Of a stretch of 18,638 nt of DNA, positions 7,545 through 15,020 are shown in pieces. Source of the stretch: Oligoflexia bacterium. GTDB taxonomy: Bacteria > Bdellovibrionota > UBA1018. The notes under the pieces are model-generated. The model was not told the origin of the DNA, ran no database searches, and saw only the letters and a list, made by a program, of their open reading frames with translations. The DNA is taken from the NCBI GenBank assembly GCA_903854365.1, contig CAINWE010000239.1, forward strand, positions 1 through 18,638, read 5' to 3'. Position 1 is the first letter of the stretch. The number at the start of each line of letters is the position of its first letter. The translations under genes and the position numbers were made by a program.

Positions 7545-8687
7545 ATGGACTTCATGGAAACTGACACCCAGAGGCAACTTCGGGATTTAATGCGGAAGTT
7601 TGCTACCAAAACGATGTTGCCTCAGATTGACCAGGATGAGCGCGAAGAGCGGTTTCGCCCCGAGTGGATTCGAGCTTTGGGAGATTTGGGTCTCACTGGA
7701 ATTGTAGTTTCAGAAGACGATGGTGGAGCTGGTCTCGGTTACCAAGAATACATTTCGGCTTTAGAAGAGTTGGCTCAGGTAAGTGCTGGTTATGCCATTA
7801 GTGTTGCCGTTACCGGTTTGGCACAACTCATTTTAAGTCGTTTTGGGAGCCAAAGTCAAAAGTCGCAATGGATTCGGGCATTGGCTGAGGGGCGAGCGAT
7901 CGGCGCTTTTAGTCTGTCTGAAGCGGGATCGGGATCGGATGCAGCGAGCTTGAGGACAACGGCGACGCGAGACGGAGATTTTTACGTTTTGCACGGGACG
8001 AAGCAGTGGGTGACGCAGGGGGATTCCGCAGATCTGATCTTAGTGATGGCACGCACGGGGGGGCCTGGTCCGCTGGGTATTTCAACCTTTATTTTAGAAA
8101 AAGGCATTCCCGGATTTCGTTTGGGTAAAAGAGAAAAGAAGATGGGCTGCCAGGTGTCGCATACGATGGAGCTCGTGTTGGATCAGGTGCGCATTCCGGC
8201 GGAAAATCGAGTCGGAGCCGAGGGCGATGGCTTTAAGGTCGCTATGACGGCCTTGGATAGTGGACGCATTACAATTGCTGCTGTCGCGCTGGGTGTGGCT
8301 CGCGGGGCACTTGATGTGGCTGTGCGACATGCCCAGCACCGAGAACAGTTTGGAAAGCCGATTGGCGAGTTTCAAGGAGTGTCGTTTCTGTTAGCAGACA
8401 TGGCGGTTCAATTGAAAGCCGCGCAGTTACTGGTGCGTCATGCGGCCTCGCTTCGTGATCAGGGTGCGGCGTTTACGCAGGAAGCAGCCATGGCTAAGCT
8501 TTTTGCAACGGATATGGCCATGAAGGTCACGACGGACGCCGTCCAGGTTCTCGGAGGTTCAGGTTATACTCAGGAGTTTCCTGTGGAGCGCTGGATGCGA
8601 GAGGCAAAGGTGCTTCAAATCGTGGAGGGTACCAATCAAATTCAGAGACTCGTGATTGGTAAACGCTTGTTGGAACCATTGGTCTAG
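7545..8687 (+). CDS. Acyl-CoA dehydrogenase, short/medium-chain type
   Basis: An FAD flavoenzyme of 380 residues that oxidises acyl-CoA to trans-2-enoyl-CoA and passes electrons to electron-transfer flavoprotein. Seen: LSEAGSGSDAASL (family signature 1), GTKQWVTQGDSAD, HREQFGKPIGEFQ (CoA/FAD contacts), GGSGYTQEFPVERWMREAK (signature 2) and IVEGTNQIQRL with the catalytic glutamate E361 at the position used by short- and medium-chain and short-branched enzymes. The open frame extends to 7452, but the extra 31 residues overlap mutL and do not resemble the family, so I start at ATG 7545; ATG 7554 is also possible, and neither has a good Shine-Dalgarno. pgi follows after 32 bases, probably co-transcribed. 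Exact substrate is unknown. Confidence 0.9.
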   Translation: MDFMETDTQRQLRDLMRKFATKTMLPQIDQDEREERFRPEWIRALGDLGLTGIVVSEDDGGAGLGYQEYISALEELAQVSAGYAISVAVTGLAQLILSRFGSQSQKSQWIRALAEGRAIGAFSLSEAGSGSDAASLRTTATRDGDFYVLHGTKQWVTQGDSADLILVMARTGGPGPLGISTFILEKGIPGFRLGKREKKMGCQVSHTMELVLDQVRIPAENRVGAEGDGFKVAMTALDSGRITIAAVALGVARGALDVAVRHAQHREQFGKPIGEFQGVSFLLADMAVQLKAAQLLVRHAASLRDQGAAFTQEAAMAKLFATDMAMKVTTDAVQVLGGSGYTQEFPVERWMREAKVLQIVEGTNQIQRLVIGKRLLEPLV

Positions 8688-8719
8688 TTAGGAATCATGA
8701 ATCGAAAGAGGAAAATAAT

Positions 8720-10075
8720 ATGGCAGTGACCGCATCTCGCTTGGGAAGTGCTCCGATTACTATTGATTGGTCTCAGATGATGATCAAAAAGGAGCCAGAT
8801 ACTGAGGCCATGGGGGCGGCGTGGGCCAAGTTAAGGGCACGATTCCAGAGCGGCGAAGTTGGGTTTTATGATTGCCCAATTCAGTTAGAACTGTCCCAGG
8901 TGAGCGAGTCTCAGGCATTGGCAGATTCATTGCTCAGAAAGAATAGTTTCTCTGACTGTTTGTTTCTGGGGATCGGAGGGAGTGCTCTCGGGCCGATGAG
9001 TTTACTTTCTGCGCTTCAGGATCGGAGCGAATCAGGGATTCGATTCCATTTCATTGAGAATCCCGATCCCATGGAGTGGGCTTCCACCCTGAAAAAATTA
9101 AAGCCAAGTTCGACGTTAGTCTTCTCGGTGACAAAATCGGGGACCACCTTTGAGACGATGGCTCAAACTCTTTTGGCTCTGGAGTGGTTGGGTAAAGAGC
9201 GTTGGAAAACGCACTTGGTTGCGATTACCGATCCTGTGAAGGGTGACCTACGCCAATTTGTGCAGCAAGAGGGCATTCCTTCGCTGGCAATAGCACCTTC
9301 CATCGGTGGGCGTTTCAGTGTGTTTAGTCCTGTCGGGTTATTTGCCGCTGCTTTGGCAGGGCTTTCAGTGAGTTCGTTTTTAGGGGGGGCAAAACAAGTC
9401 AGAGATTATCTCGAAAAGACTCCGGTGGAAAAAAATCCGCTTTTTATTTTGGCGCAAGAGTTTTTGAATCAGTCTTCAAAGCGTTCCGTGCATGTTTGTA
9501 TGCCCTATTCAACCCGCTTGAGGCTTTTGGGGTCTTGGTTTGTGCAGCTTTGGGGCGAGAGTCTCGGTAAGGACGGGAAGGGTTTTACTCCCATGGCGGC
9601 AGTCGGCGCCACAGATCAGCACAGTATTTTGCAGCTTTTGCGCGACGGACCGGATGATAAAGTGACTCTTTTTATGACCATTGATCAGGTGGCGGATGAA
9701 GTGAAAATTCCCCGTTTGCCGCCGACGTTGGACCGTAAAGAGTATCCTGCTTTTAAGATTTTGGAAGGTCACACGTTGCATGGGCTCCTTGCGACTGAAT
9801 ATCAGGCGACCTCTTTGGTGTTGACCAAGCAAGGTCGACCTCACCTTTCCTTTAAGTTGGACCGTCTCGACGAGCGAGGCCTGGGGGCATTGTACTATAC
9901 GTTTTGTGTTCTCACTGCTGTCACGGGGTCTCTATGGGAGGTCAATCCGTTTGATCAGCCTGGGGTCGAGGAAGGCAAAGTCTATATTAAGAAATCCTTG
10001 AGCGTCGAGGCGCCCCCAGTTTCTGAGGAGTCGAACGCTTATGAACGCCTGCGAGGAACTCGCAGCGAGAGTTAG
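8720..10075 (+). CDS. pgi: Glucose-6-phosphate isomerase
   Basis: Pgi interconverts glucose 6-phosphate and fructose 6-phosphate in the cytoplasm. The 451-residue protein is of the short class (like Bacillus, about 450) rather than the 550-residue E. coli type. Seen: FLGIGGSALGP (residues 82-92), VTKSGTTFETM (137-147, sugar-phosphate site), IGGRFSVFSPVG (195-206), WGESLGKDGKG (278-288) with catalytic base E280, GATDQHSILQLL (296-307) with the ring-opening histidine H301, and GVEEGKVY with K420. The start is set by AGAGGA 7-8 bases before the ATG. It follows an acyl-CoA dehydrogenase by 32 bases and converges on the diguanylate cyclase gene, leaving only 10 bases between stops. Confidence 0.96.
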   Translation: MAVTASRLGSAPITIDWSQMMIKKEPDTEAMGAAWAKLRARFQSGEVGFYDCPIQLELSQVSESQALADSLLRKNSFSDCLFLGIGGSALGPMSLLSALQDRSESGIRFHFIENPDPMEWASTLKKLKPSSTLVFSVTKSGTTFETMAQTLLALEWLGKERWKTHLVAITDPVKGDLRQFVQQEGIPSLAIAPSIGGRFSVFSPVGLFAAALAGLSVSSFLGGAKQVRDYLEKTPVEKNPLFILAQEFLNQSSKRSVHVCMPYSTRLRLLGSWFVQLWGESLGKDGKGFTPMAAVGATDQHSILQLLRDGPDDKVTLFMTIDQVADEVKIPRLPPTLDRKEYPAFKILEGHTLHGLLATEYQATSLVLTKQGRPHLSFKLDRLDERGLGALYYTFCVLTAVTGSLWEVNPFDQPGVEEGKVYIKKSLSVEAPPVSEESNAYERLRGTRSES

Positions 10076-10085
10076 TCGTCGCAGG

Positions 10086-11021
10086 TTAATTGTGAAATAC
10101 GACCTGGTTTCTCCCTTGTGACTTAGCGGAGTAAAGGGCTTGGTCTGCTTTTTTGAGTAACGTCTGCGCTGCTTCAATGCCGACTTGCAGTTCAGCAACG
10201 CCCAGGCTCGTTGTCACTGGCAATCGTTTGCCCTCGTAAATGAAAGGGTGGACTTCGATGCCCGTGCGAATTCGTTCAGCGATTTCTCGTGCGTCCTTGC
10301 CAGCAGTGTTCGAGAGCAGGAGGACAAATTCTTCGCCACCGTAACGGGCAAAAATATCTTTAGGTCGGACATGGCTCTTACGTACGAGTTGGGTGAGTTC
10401 TTTGAGGACAAAGTCTCCAGCGTCGTGTCCGTGGGTGTCGTTGATTTTTTTAAAATGATCGAGATCAAAAAAGATCAGGCTAAACTCCGTGTGAAGCGCG
10501 CGTGCTCTTTTGAACTCGGCCTCCAAAGCTTCTAGGAGGTAGCCTTTGTTATAAATTTGAGTGAGCGGATCCGTGTGGGCGGCTGAGCCGAGGTTGCCGT
10601 AAAAGAGGATTTCGAGTTCCCCTTTGGGGAGGAACTTCAAAATCGTAGTTCCGAGTTTGATCATATCTTCTTTGGCGAGGGCCACTTTTTCGTTTGGGCT
10701 GAGTCGGCGGTTATTGATGAAGGAGCCGTTGGAGGAGCCTAAATCGACGAGGAAAATCGTTCCGCTTTCTTGGATGATTTGAGCATGTCGGCGAGAAATA
10801 CCTTGGTCCGACACGCAAATGGCAGCGCTTGGATCCCTGCCGATCAGCATGGTGTTCTGGGTGAGAAAAAATCGATGCCCCTGAGGGGTGCCTCGAATGA
10901 TGATGAGGCAAGCGTCCTGTTCTTTTGCCTTTTGAAGTTCCTTAAGTAGGGTGTTTTGCCCATCTTGTAAGACGCTGGTATTATCAGTGCCATCGTCGGA
11001 AGCATCGGGTTTTTTAGTCAT
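10086..11021 (-). CDS. FHA-GGDEF diguanylate cyclase, DgcB-like
   Basis: A soluble 311-residue enzyme expected to make cyclic di-GMP from two GTP. Residues 1-35 form a polar tail with Thr12 and Thr15. An FHA phosphothreonine-binding domain follows (about 38-131) with the key residues in LIGRDPS (59-65), SRRH (76-79) and SSNGSFIN (96-103). The GGDEF domain (147-311) opens with DPLTQIYNKGYL, has the metal site FFDLDHFKKIND (D186), an intact GGEEF catalytic loop (228-232) and an RPKD product-inhibition site (219-222) exactly five residues before it. It should be active and feedback-inhibited. The layout matches Bdellovibrio bacteriovorus DgcB, needed for prey invasion. The ATG lacks a recognisable Shine-Dalgarno. 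The gene lies downstream of the isovaleryl-CoA-type dehydrogenase with a 72-base gap. Confidence 0.93.
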   Translation of the reverse strand: MTKKPDASDDGTDNTSVLQDGQNTLLKELQKAKEQDACLIIIRGTPQGHRFFLTQNTMLIGRDPSAAICVSDQGISRRHAQIIQESGTIFLVDLGSSNGSFINNRRLSPNEKVALAKEDMIKLGTTILKFLPKGELEILFYGNLGSAAHTDPLTQIYNKGYLLEALEAEFKRARALHTEFSLIFFDLDHFKKINDTHGHDAGDFVLKELTQLVRKSHVRPKDIFARYGGEEFVLLLSNTAGKDAREIAERIRTGIEVHPFIYEGKRLPVTTSLGVAELQVGIEAAQTLLKKADQALYSAKSQGRNQVVFHN

Positions 11022-11093
11022 ATTTGTAGTGTAACTTGGACATTTTTAAAAAAAAAGAATTTGTTCTGCGGTTTACAGTTCCGAAGGTGGAGA

Positions 11094-12251
11094 TTACCCG
11101 ACTACTTCAGAACCCAGCATTTGCCTCGCAATAATAATTCTTAAGATTTCATTGGTGCCCGCTCCGATTTCAATGAGTTTCGCATCCCGCATAAATCGCT
11201 CCACGGGAAATTCTCGGGTGTAGCCGTATCCCCCCAGAATCTGAATGGCGTCTAAGGCGACCAGAGTAGCCATTTGGGCGCTTTGGAGCTTCGCTTTGGC
11301 CGCCATCATGGATGCCTCTTTGTCTTTCATAAGGCCTAAATCCCAGAGTTTTGCGGCTTGGTAAGTGAGAGCGCGACAGGCTTCATACCAGGCAGATGCC
11401 TCAGTTAATCGCTCCTGAATTTGTTGAAAAGCTCCGATGGGCTTTCCGAAAGCCATTCGCTCTTTTGCATAACGGGTAGCAACCTCGATGGATGATCTCG
11501 CAATTCCTAATGAAATTCCTGAAATCGTGATGCGCTCGAGATCCAAATTTTGCATCATCATTTTTATGCTTTTACCCTCTTGCCCCACTCGTTCTCTTTC
11601 GTGGAGTTGGCAGTTCGAGAAAACAAGTTCGCCAGTAGGGGATGCTCGCATGCCCATTTTAGAAAATTTCTTACCCGTCGAAAAGCCTACGGCTCCTCGT
11701 TCGACCATAAAGGTAGAGATTTGGGTCCTTTCCTCACCGGTTCGGGCATAGCAATAAAAAACATCTCCGATGGGGCCGTTTGTAATCCAAGTCTTGGAGC
11801 CATTCAAAACATAATGGTCGCCTTGACGCGTGGCTTTGGTTTTCATCGCGAGGGCATCGGAGCCAGCGTCGGGTTCAGACATCCCCATTCCGCCAATCCA
11901 CTCTCCCGAGATGAGCTTGGGCAGGTATTTTTCCTTTTGCTCGGGCGTTCCGTTTTTTCCGATTTGATTGACACAGAGAATGCTGTGAGCCAGGTACGAG
12001 AGTGTGGTCGAAGCGTCGGCAGCTCCCATTTCTTCCATTACCAAGGTCGCAGAAACGGCGTCGAGGCCCGAGCCGCCATCTTCTTCGGCGACGGTGATGC
12101 CAAGTAAGCCCAGCTCTCCCATTTTGAAGAATGCATCGCGATTGAATCCTTCCTCGTGATCGAGTTGTTCGATGCGAGGTGTTAATTCCTGGGCCGCAAA
12201 TTGGCGAACGCTCTCTTGGAGCATTCGATGTTCTTCAGAAAAAAACCACAT
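11094..12251 (-). CDS. Acyl-CoA dehydrogenase, isovaleryl-CoA dehydrogenase-like
   Basis: A 385-residue acyl-CoA dehydrogenase with GMSEPDAGSDALA (signature 1, residues 122-134), GSKTWITNGPIGD, and GGYGYTREFPVERFMRDAK (signature 2). At the usual catalytic position it has alanine (A364 in EIGAGTNEI) instead of glutamate, while a glutamate sits in LDLERITISG (E239). That swap is the mark of isovaleryl-CoA dehydrogenases, where the base comes from the other helix, so a role in leucine breakdown (isovaleryl-CoA to 3-methylcrotonyl-CoA) is likely; long-chain enzymes share the feature and are the alternative. AGGAG 8 bases before the ATG supports the start. No methylcrotonyl-CoA carboxylase genes are adjacent. 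It is divergent, by 40 bases, from the GH42-like gene. Confidence 0.9.
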   Translation of the reverse strand: MWFFSEEHRMLQESVRQFAAQELTPRIEQLDHEEGFNRDAFFKMGELGLLGITVAEEDGGSGLDAVSATLVMEEMGAADASTTLSYLAHSILCVNQIGKNGTPEQKEKYLPKLISGEWIGGMGMSEPDAGSDALAMKTKATRQGDHYVLNGSKTWITNGPIGDVFYCYARTGEERTQISTFMVERGAVGFSTGKKFSKMGMRASPTGELVFSNCQLHERERVGQEGKSIKMMMQNLDLERITISGISLGIARSSIEVATRYAKERMAFGKPIGAFQQIQERLTEASAWYEACRALTYQAAKLWDLGLMKDKEASMMAAKAKLQSAQMATLVALDAIQILGGYGYTREFPVERFMRDAKLIEIGAGTNEILRIIIARQMLGSEVVG

Positions 12252-12291
12252 AATGGTGACTCCTTGCTCAGTACGTGTAATAATTCATAAC

Positions 12292-14283
12292 ATGCTTGGG
12301 GGCGACGTCAATCTATACCCGATCTTGTTGTTGGTGAACTACTGGGAAATCCGTCCATCGAGGATTGGAGCTCGTTTAGACGACATACTCAGACGAGGCA
12401 TTACGCAATTTGCGACTTTTGTGCCGTGGCAGGCGGCGGAGTCTGATATTTCAAATTTGCTGGCGAGAATTCTGCAGGCCGCAGCAGATCGAGACATGAA
12501 GGTATACTTGATCCTGAGTCCTGAGCTAGGGGTTCATTATCCGAACTCTGGTTTTCCCAAAGATTTAATCTCAAAGTCGGAGAATCGAGCTCAACACTGC
12601 CAGTCAGGTCCTGTGACTGCTCATTTTCCGCCGAATTCATTTCACCTGCCCTCCCTTTTTGCACCTGATTTTAATAAGCGTTATTCGAGTTTTTTGTCTC
12701 GGATGGATGGAATTTTGTCCGATTTGGCCCGAACTCAGCCTCATTGGGTGTCTCGGGTCACGGCTATTTTGACGGGGAGCTTATGGAAATATTATCGGTC
12801 CCCGTCTGCCGCTGCCTATAGTCCGTTTGGAGGGGCTGCGGGTGATTATTCATCTCATGCTGCACTCGCGCATCGCCAGCAGGTGGATCAGTTTTACGGA
12901 CAGCGCGAATTTATGGATCCAACCCCCGCAGCGGCAAATCGGTGGAAAACTCGGTCTCTCGAAGAGGTCAATCGGCGTTGGTTTTATCAGCAGTCTGAAA
13001 ATACTTTTCGAACCCGAGCTATGCATGCACTGAAGAAAAAATCAGCGCAATTGAAGGTGACTGAGGTCGAGCTCTTTACTCCCGAAGCCGATACGAGTTT
13101 GATTTACAGCCAGTTTTTACAGTGGATGGCCGGTGGACATGTCGATTTTAATAGGCTCTCTACGTTTTTAGACGAGGCAGCATCTCGGACTTCGTTTTCC
13201 AATGCTACTCTCACCCCTCTGTGGACTCATTGGACCTGCATGGGTGGGTTTAGGATGCTGGCTGATGCAGAACAGCAATTTCTCCTGTTGAAATCCCTGC
13301 TGCTCGGAGGCGGGCAGGGTGGAGGGATTTTAATTGATGAAACGGAGTGGTTTTCGCTTTCAGCTCAGTTTCGAGGGCGCGCTGAGTCGATTGCGCGGAG
13401 TCTCTTTGAGAAGCGATTTCAGCTCAAAGCGCGAGCCTATTATTGGGTCCCGCATCTTTGGTCAGATTATGGCACCCTTTGGGATGTACTCAGGGGGCGC
13501 CTAGGGCCTTCGGTTCGAATGATTTCGTCGCTCGATTTGATTTTTAGTGACATGTCATCGAACCTTTTGATCGTTGACCCTTCCTGTATTTTAACCCGAG
13601 AGGTGATTCAAAAACTGATGGCCTGGACGAAGTCCGGGCGAGTGGTGGTTCTCCCGAGGACGAAGCTTTACACGGAGCTCGCTCGGAAGGAGCTCGAGCA
13701 GTCAGTCTCACAGGCCAGACGCATGGAAATTGATCTTGGCTTTAATTATCAGCTCTATGGCCTGGGTGAAGGCAAGCTGATTGTCTATGATACTCTCGAT
13801 ACAGATAGTTTAAAGGGAGAGCCCTTATCAGCGTGGCAAGTTTTTCTGAATGCAATTTTATCTATTGCAGAAGTGGAAAGTTTTTGTCAGCTCAGTGATC
13901 CCCGGTTGAAGGTGATTCCACTTGAGGTCGAGGGTGATCGCTTAGCCACTTTTATTTTGAATAGTTCTCGACGATCTGTAACAGCCGATATGGTGTACTC
14001 CAAGGAAGTGCAAGTAGGAGACTTGGGGCAAGCCTTGGTGAGTGATTCTCAGAATGAGCCAGAGATGGACGCGGTTTCTCCGGGGCATCGGTTTACGCTC
14101 GATGTACCTCCTTTTGGAGTTCTCCCCTTGGTGGTGGATGGGTTTAACTTGAGTTCTCAGGCGGAGCGACATGTAGCATCTCGGGTGGCTTCAGAAACTC
14201 GGGAAGGAGCGGCGAAGGCCGCTCTGGTTGAACTACCCGGGCTAGACCTTCAAGGCGAGGGGATGGGGGACTTATGGAATTAA
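12292..14283 (+). CDS. GH42-like three-domain protein, probably lacking glycosidase residues
   Basis: A 663-residue protein without signal peptide. The N-terminal part (to about 390) reads like a TIM barrel of clan GH-A: YPILLLVNYW (first strand), a helix, then GITQFATFVPWQAAESD, then MKVYLILSPELG. Around 415-470 is a Rossmann-like part, LLIVDPSCILTREVIQKLMA, similar to the trimerisation domain of family 42 beta-galactosidases. Near 550-616 comes a beta part with FILNSSRRSVTAD and FTLDVPPFGVLPLVV, like the family's C-terminal domain. A roughly 45-residue Ala-rich tail follows. Where family members have the NE acid/base motif I see ILTGSLWKYYR, and no clear nucleophile glutamate, so it may be inactive or different. 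The frame extends upstream, but 12292 is the first start beyond the neighbour that suits the fold; no Shine-Dalgarno is evident. Confidence 0.6.
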   Translation: MLGGDVNLYPILLLVNYWEIRPSRIGARLDDILRRGITQFATFVPWQAAESDISNLLARILQAAADRDMKVYLILSPELGVHYPNSGFPKDLISKSENRAQHCQSGPVTAHFPPNSFHLPSLFAPDFNKRYSSFLSRMDGILSDLARTQPHWVSRVTAILTGSLWKYYRSPSAAAYSPFGGAAGDYSSHAALAHRQQVDQFYGQREFMDPTPAAANRWKTRSLEEVNRRWFYQQSENTFRTRAMHALKKKSAQLKVTEVELFTPEADTSLIYSQFLQWMAGGHVDFNRLSTFLDEAASRTSFSNATLTPLWTHWTCMGGFRMLADAEQQFLLLKSLLLGGGQGGGILIDETEWFSLSAQFRGRAESIARSLFEKRFQLKARAYYWVPHLWSDYGTLWDVLRGRLGPSVRMISSLDLIFSDMSSNLLIVDPSCILTREVIQKLMAWTKSGRVVVLPRTKLYTELARKELEQSVSQARRMEIDLGFNYQLYGLGEGKLIVYDTLDTDSLKGEPLSAWQVFLNAILSIAEVESFCQLSDPRLKVIPLEVEGDRLATFILNSSRRSVTADMVYSKEVQVGDLGQALVSDSQNEPEMDAVSPGHRFTLDVPPFGVLPLVVDGFNLSSQAERHVASRVASETREGAAKAALVELPGLDLQGEGMGDLWN

Positions 14284-15020
14284 GTTACGACTGGCGGAGT
14301 TTTCAGTCGCTGTTTTATTCCAAAAAAAAGCTGAATTCGGGTGAGTTGCAACAGGCAGTCTACTTGGTGACCGAGGGACAGGTTGTCGTTTCTGCTTTTT
14401 CTGAAGGTCAGGATCTCTCGGATTGGATTGGTTCTACATGGGATGAAGTAGACGCAGAGTTCGCCCATCGAGAAGTTTTCGTTTTTGATCGATTGCAGGT
14501 GGATCAGTGGATGAGTCAATCGGTCGAAAAAGTACATTTTTACGATCAAATTCGGTTTATTCAAACTCAGTCTCAGCCTCTGCGAATCAATCGGAGTCGC
14601 GGTAGATCGCAGGACTTGATGGCGCGGGGTCATTTTTTACTGCTCGCGGTGAAGACCTGGTGGAGAGTAGTATTTCCTTCGGCTTATGGAATCTATATTT
14701 GCCTGGATGAAAATCCAGCGCTCTCTGTACTCGTTTTGGTGAAAAATGGTGACGTGAGTTCGTTTCACGTCCCAGATTTGTCGTCGATGATTCCGGATCG
14801 GCGACGCGTCCCCAGTGATGTGGTAAAATATATTTCGGAAGGGCATCATGTGCCCGTGCAAGGTTTGTTTTTGACTTCGAAAGAATGGGCTGAGTGGTCT
14901 GAAAGGGAGCGGCCGTGGGCGCTTATTGCTGGGGCTTTAAGAGCAGATCGCACGAAGCTCGCCCCGTTTAATTGGGGGCTGACTGTGTTGATCTATCTCA
15001 GAGCTTATCTAGGCATTTAG
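14274..15020 (+). CDS. Uncharacterised Trp-rich protein, partner of the GH42-like gene
   Basis: I do not recognise this 248-residue protein. It has no signal peptide and no obvious membrane segment, though residues 120-160 alternate hydrophobic stretches (HFLLLAVKTWW, YGIYICLDENPALSVLVLV) that look like buried strands or a helix. Ten tryptophans (4%) is high. Charged and polar residues dominate residues 1-115, with a basic patch RINRSRGRSQD at 104-114. The gene overlaps the GH42-like gene by 10 bases, with a G-rich Shine-Dalgarno (GAGGGG and GGGGGA) ahead of the ATG, so the two are almost certainly co-translated and probably act together. Its stop overlaps the stop of the convergent phospholipase D-like gene. 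The long open frame and tight coupling support it as real. Confidence 0.75.
   Translation: MELSYDWRSFQSLFYSKKKLNSGELQQAVYLVTEGQVVVSAFSEGQDLSDWIGSTWDEVDAEFAHREVFVFDRLQVDQWMSQSVEKVHFYDQIRFIQTQSQPLRINRSRGRSQDLMARGHFLLLAVKTWWRVVFPSAYGIYICLDENPALSVLVLVKNGDVSSFHVPDLSSMIPDRRRVPSDVVKYISEGHHVPVQGLFLTSKEWAEWSERERPWALIAGALRADRTKLAPFNWGLTVLIYLRAYLGI

Noticed and set aside
10049..10065. CTGCGAG-GAA-CTCGCAG hairpin at the 3' end of pgi as terminator
   Set aside because: It lies inside the coding region and is not followed by a T run on either strand.
11043..11056. T5A9 tract between the dehydrogenase and the cyclase as a terminator
   Set aside because: On the - strand the T run follows only a weak AGAA/TTCT stem, with no GC-rich hairpin; it may merely be an AT-rich promoter element.
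11550..12107. Long + strand frame (185 residues) antisense to the isovaleryl-type dehydrogenase
   Set aside because: It lies wholly within a gene with conserved motifs on the - strand and its product resembles no family.
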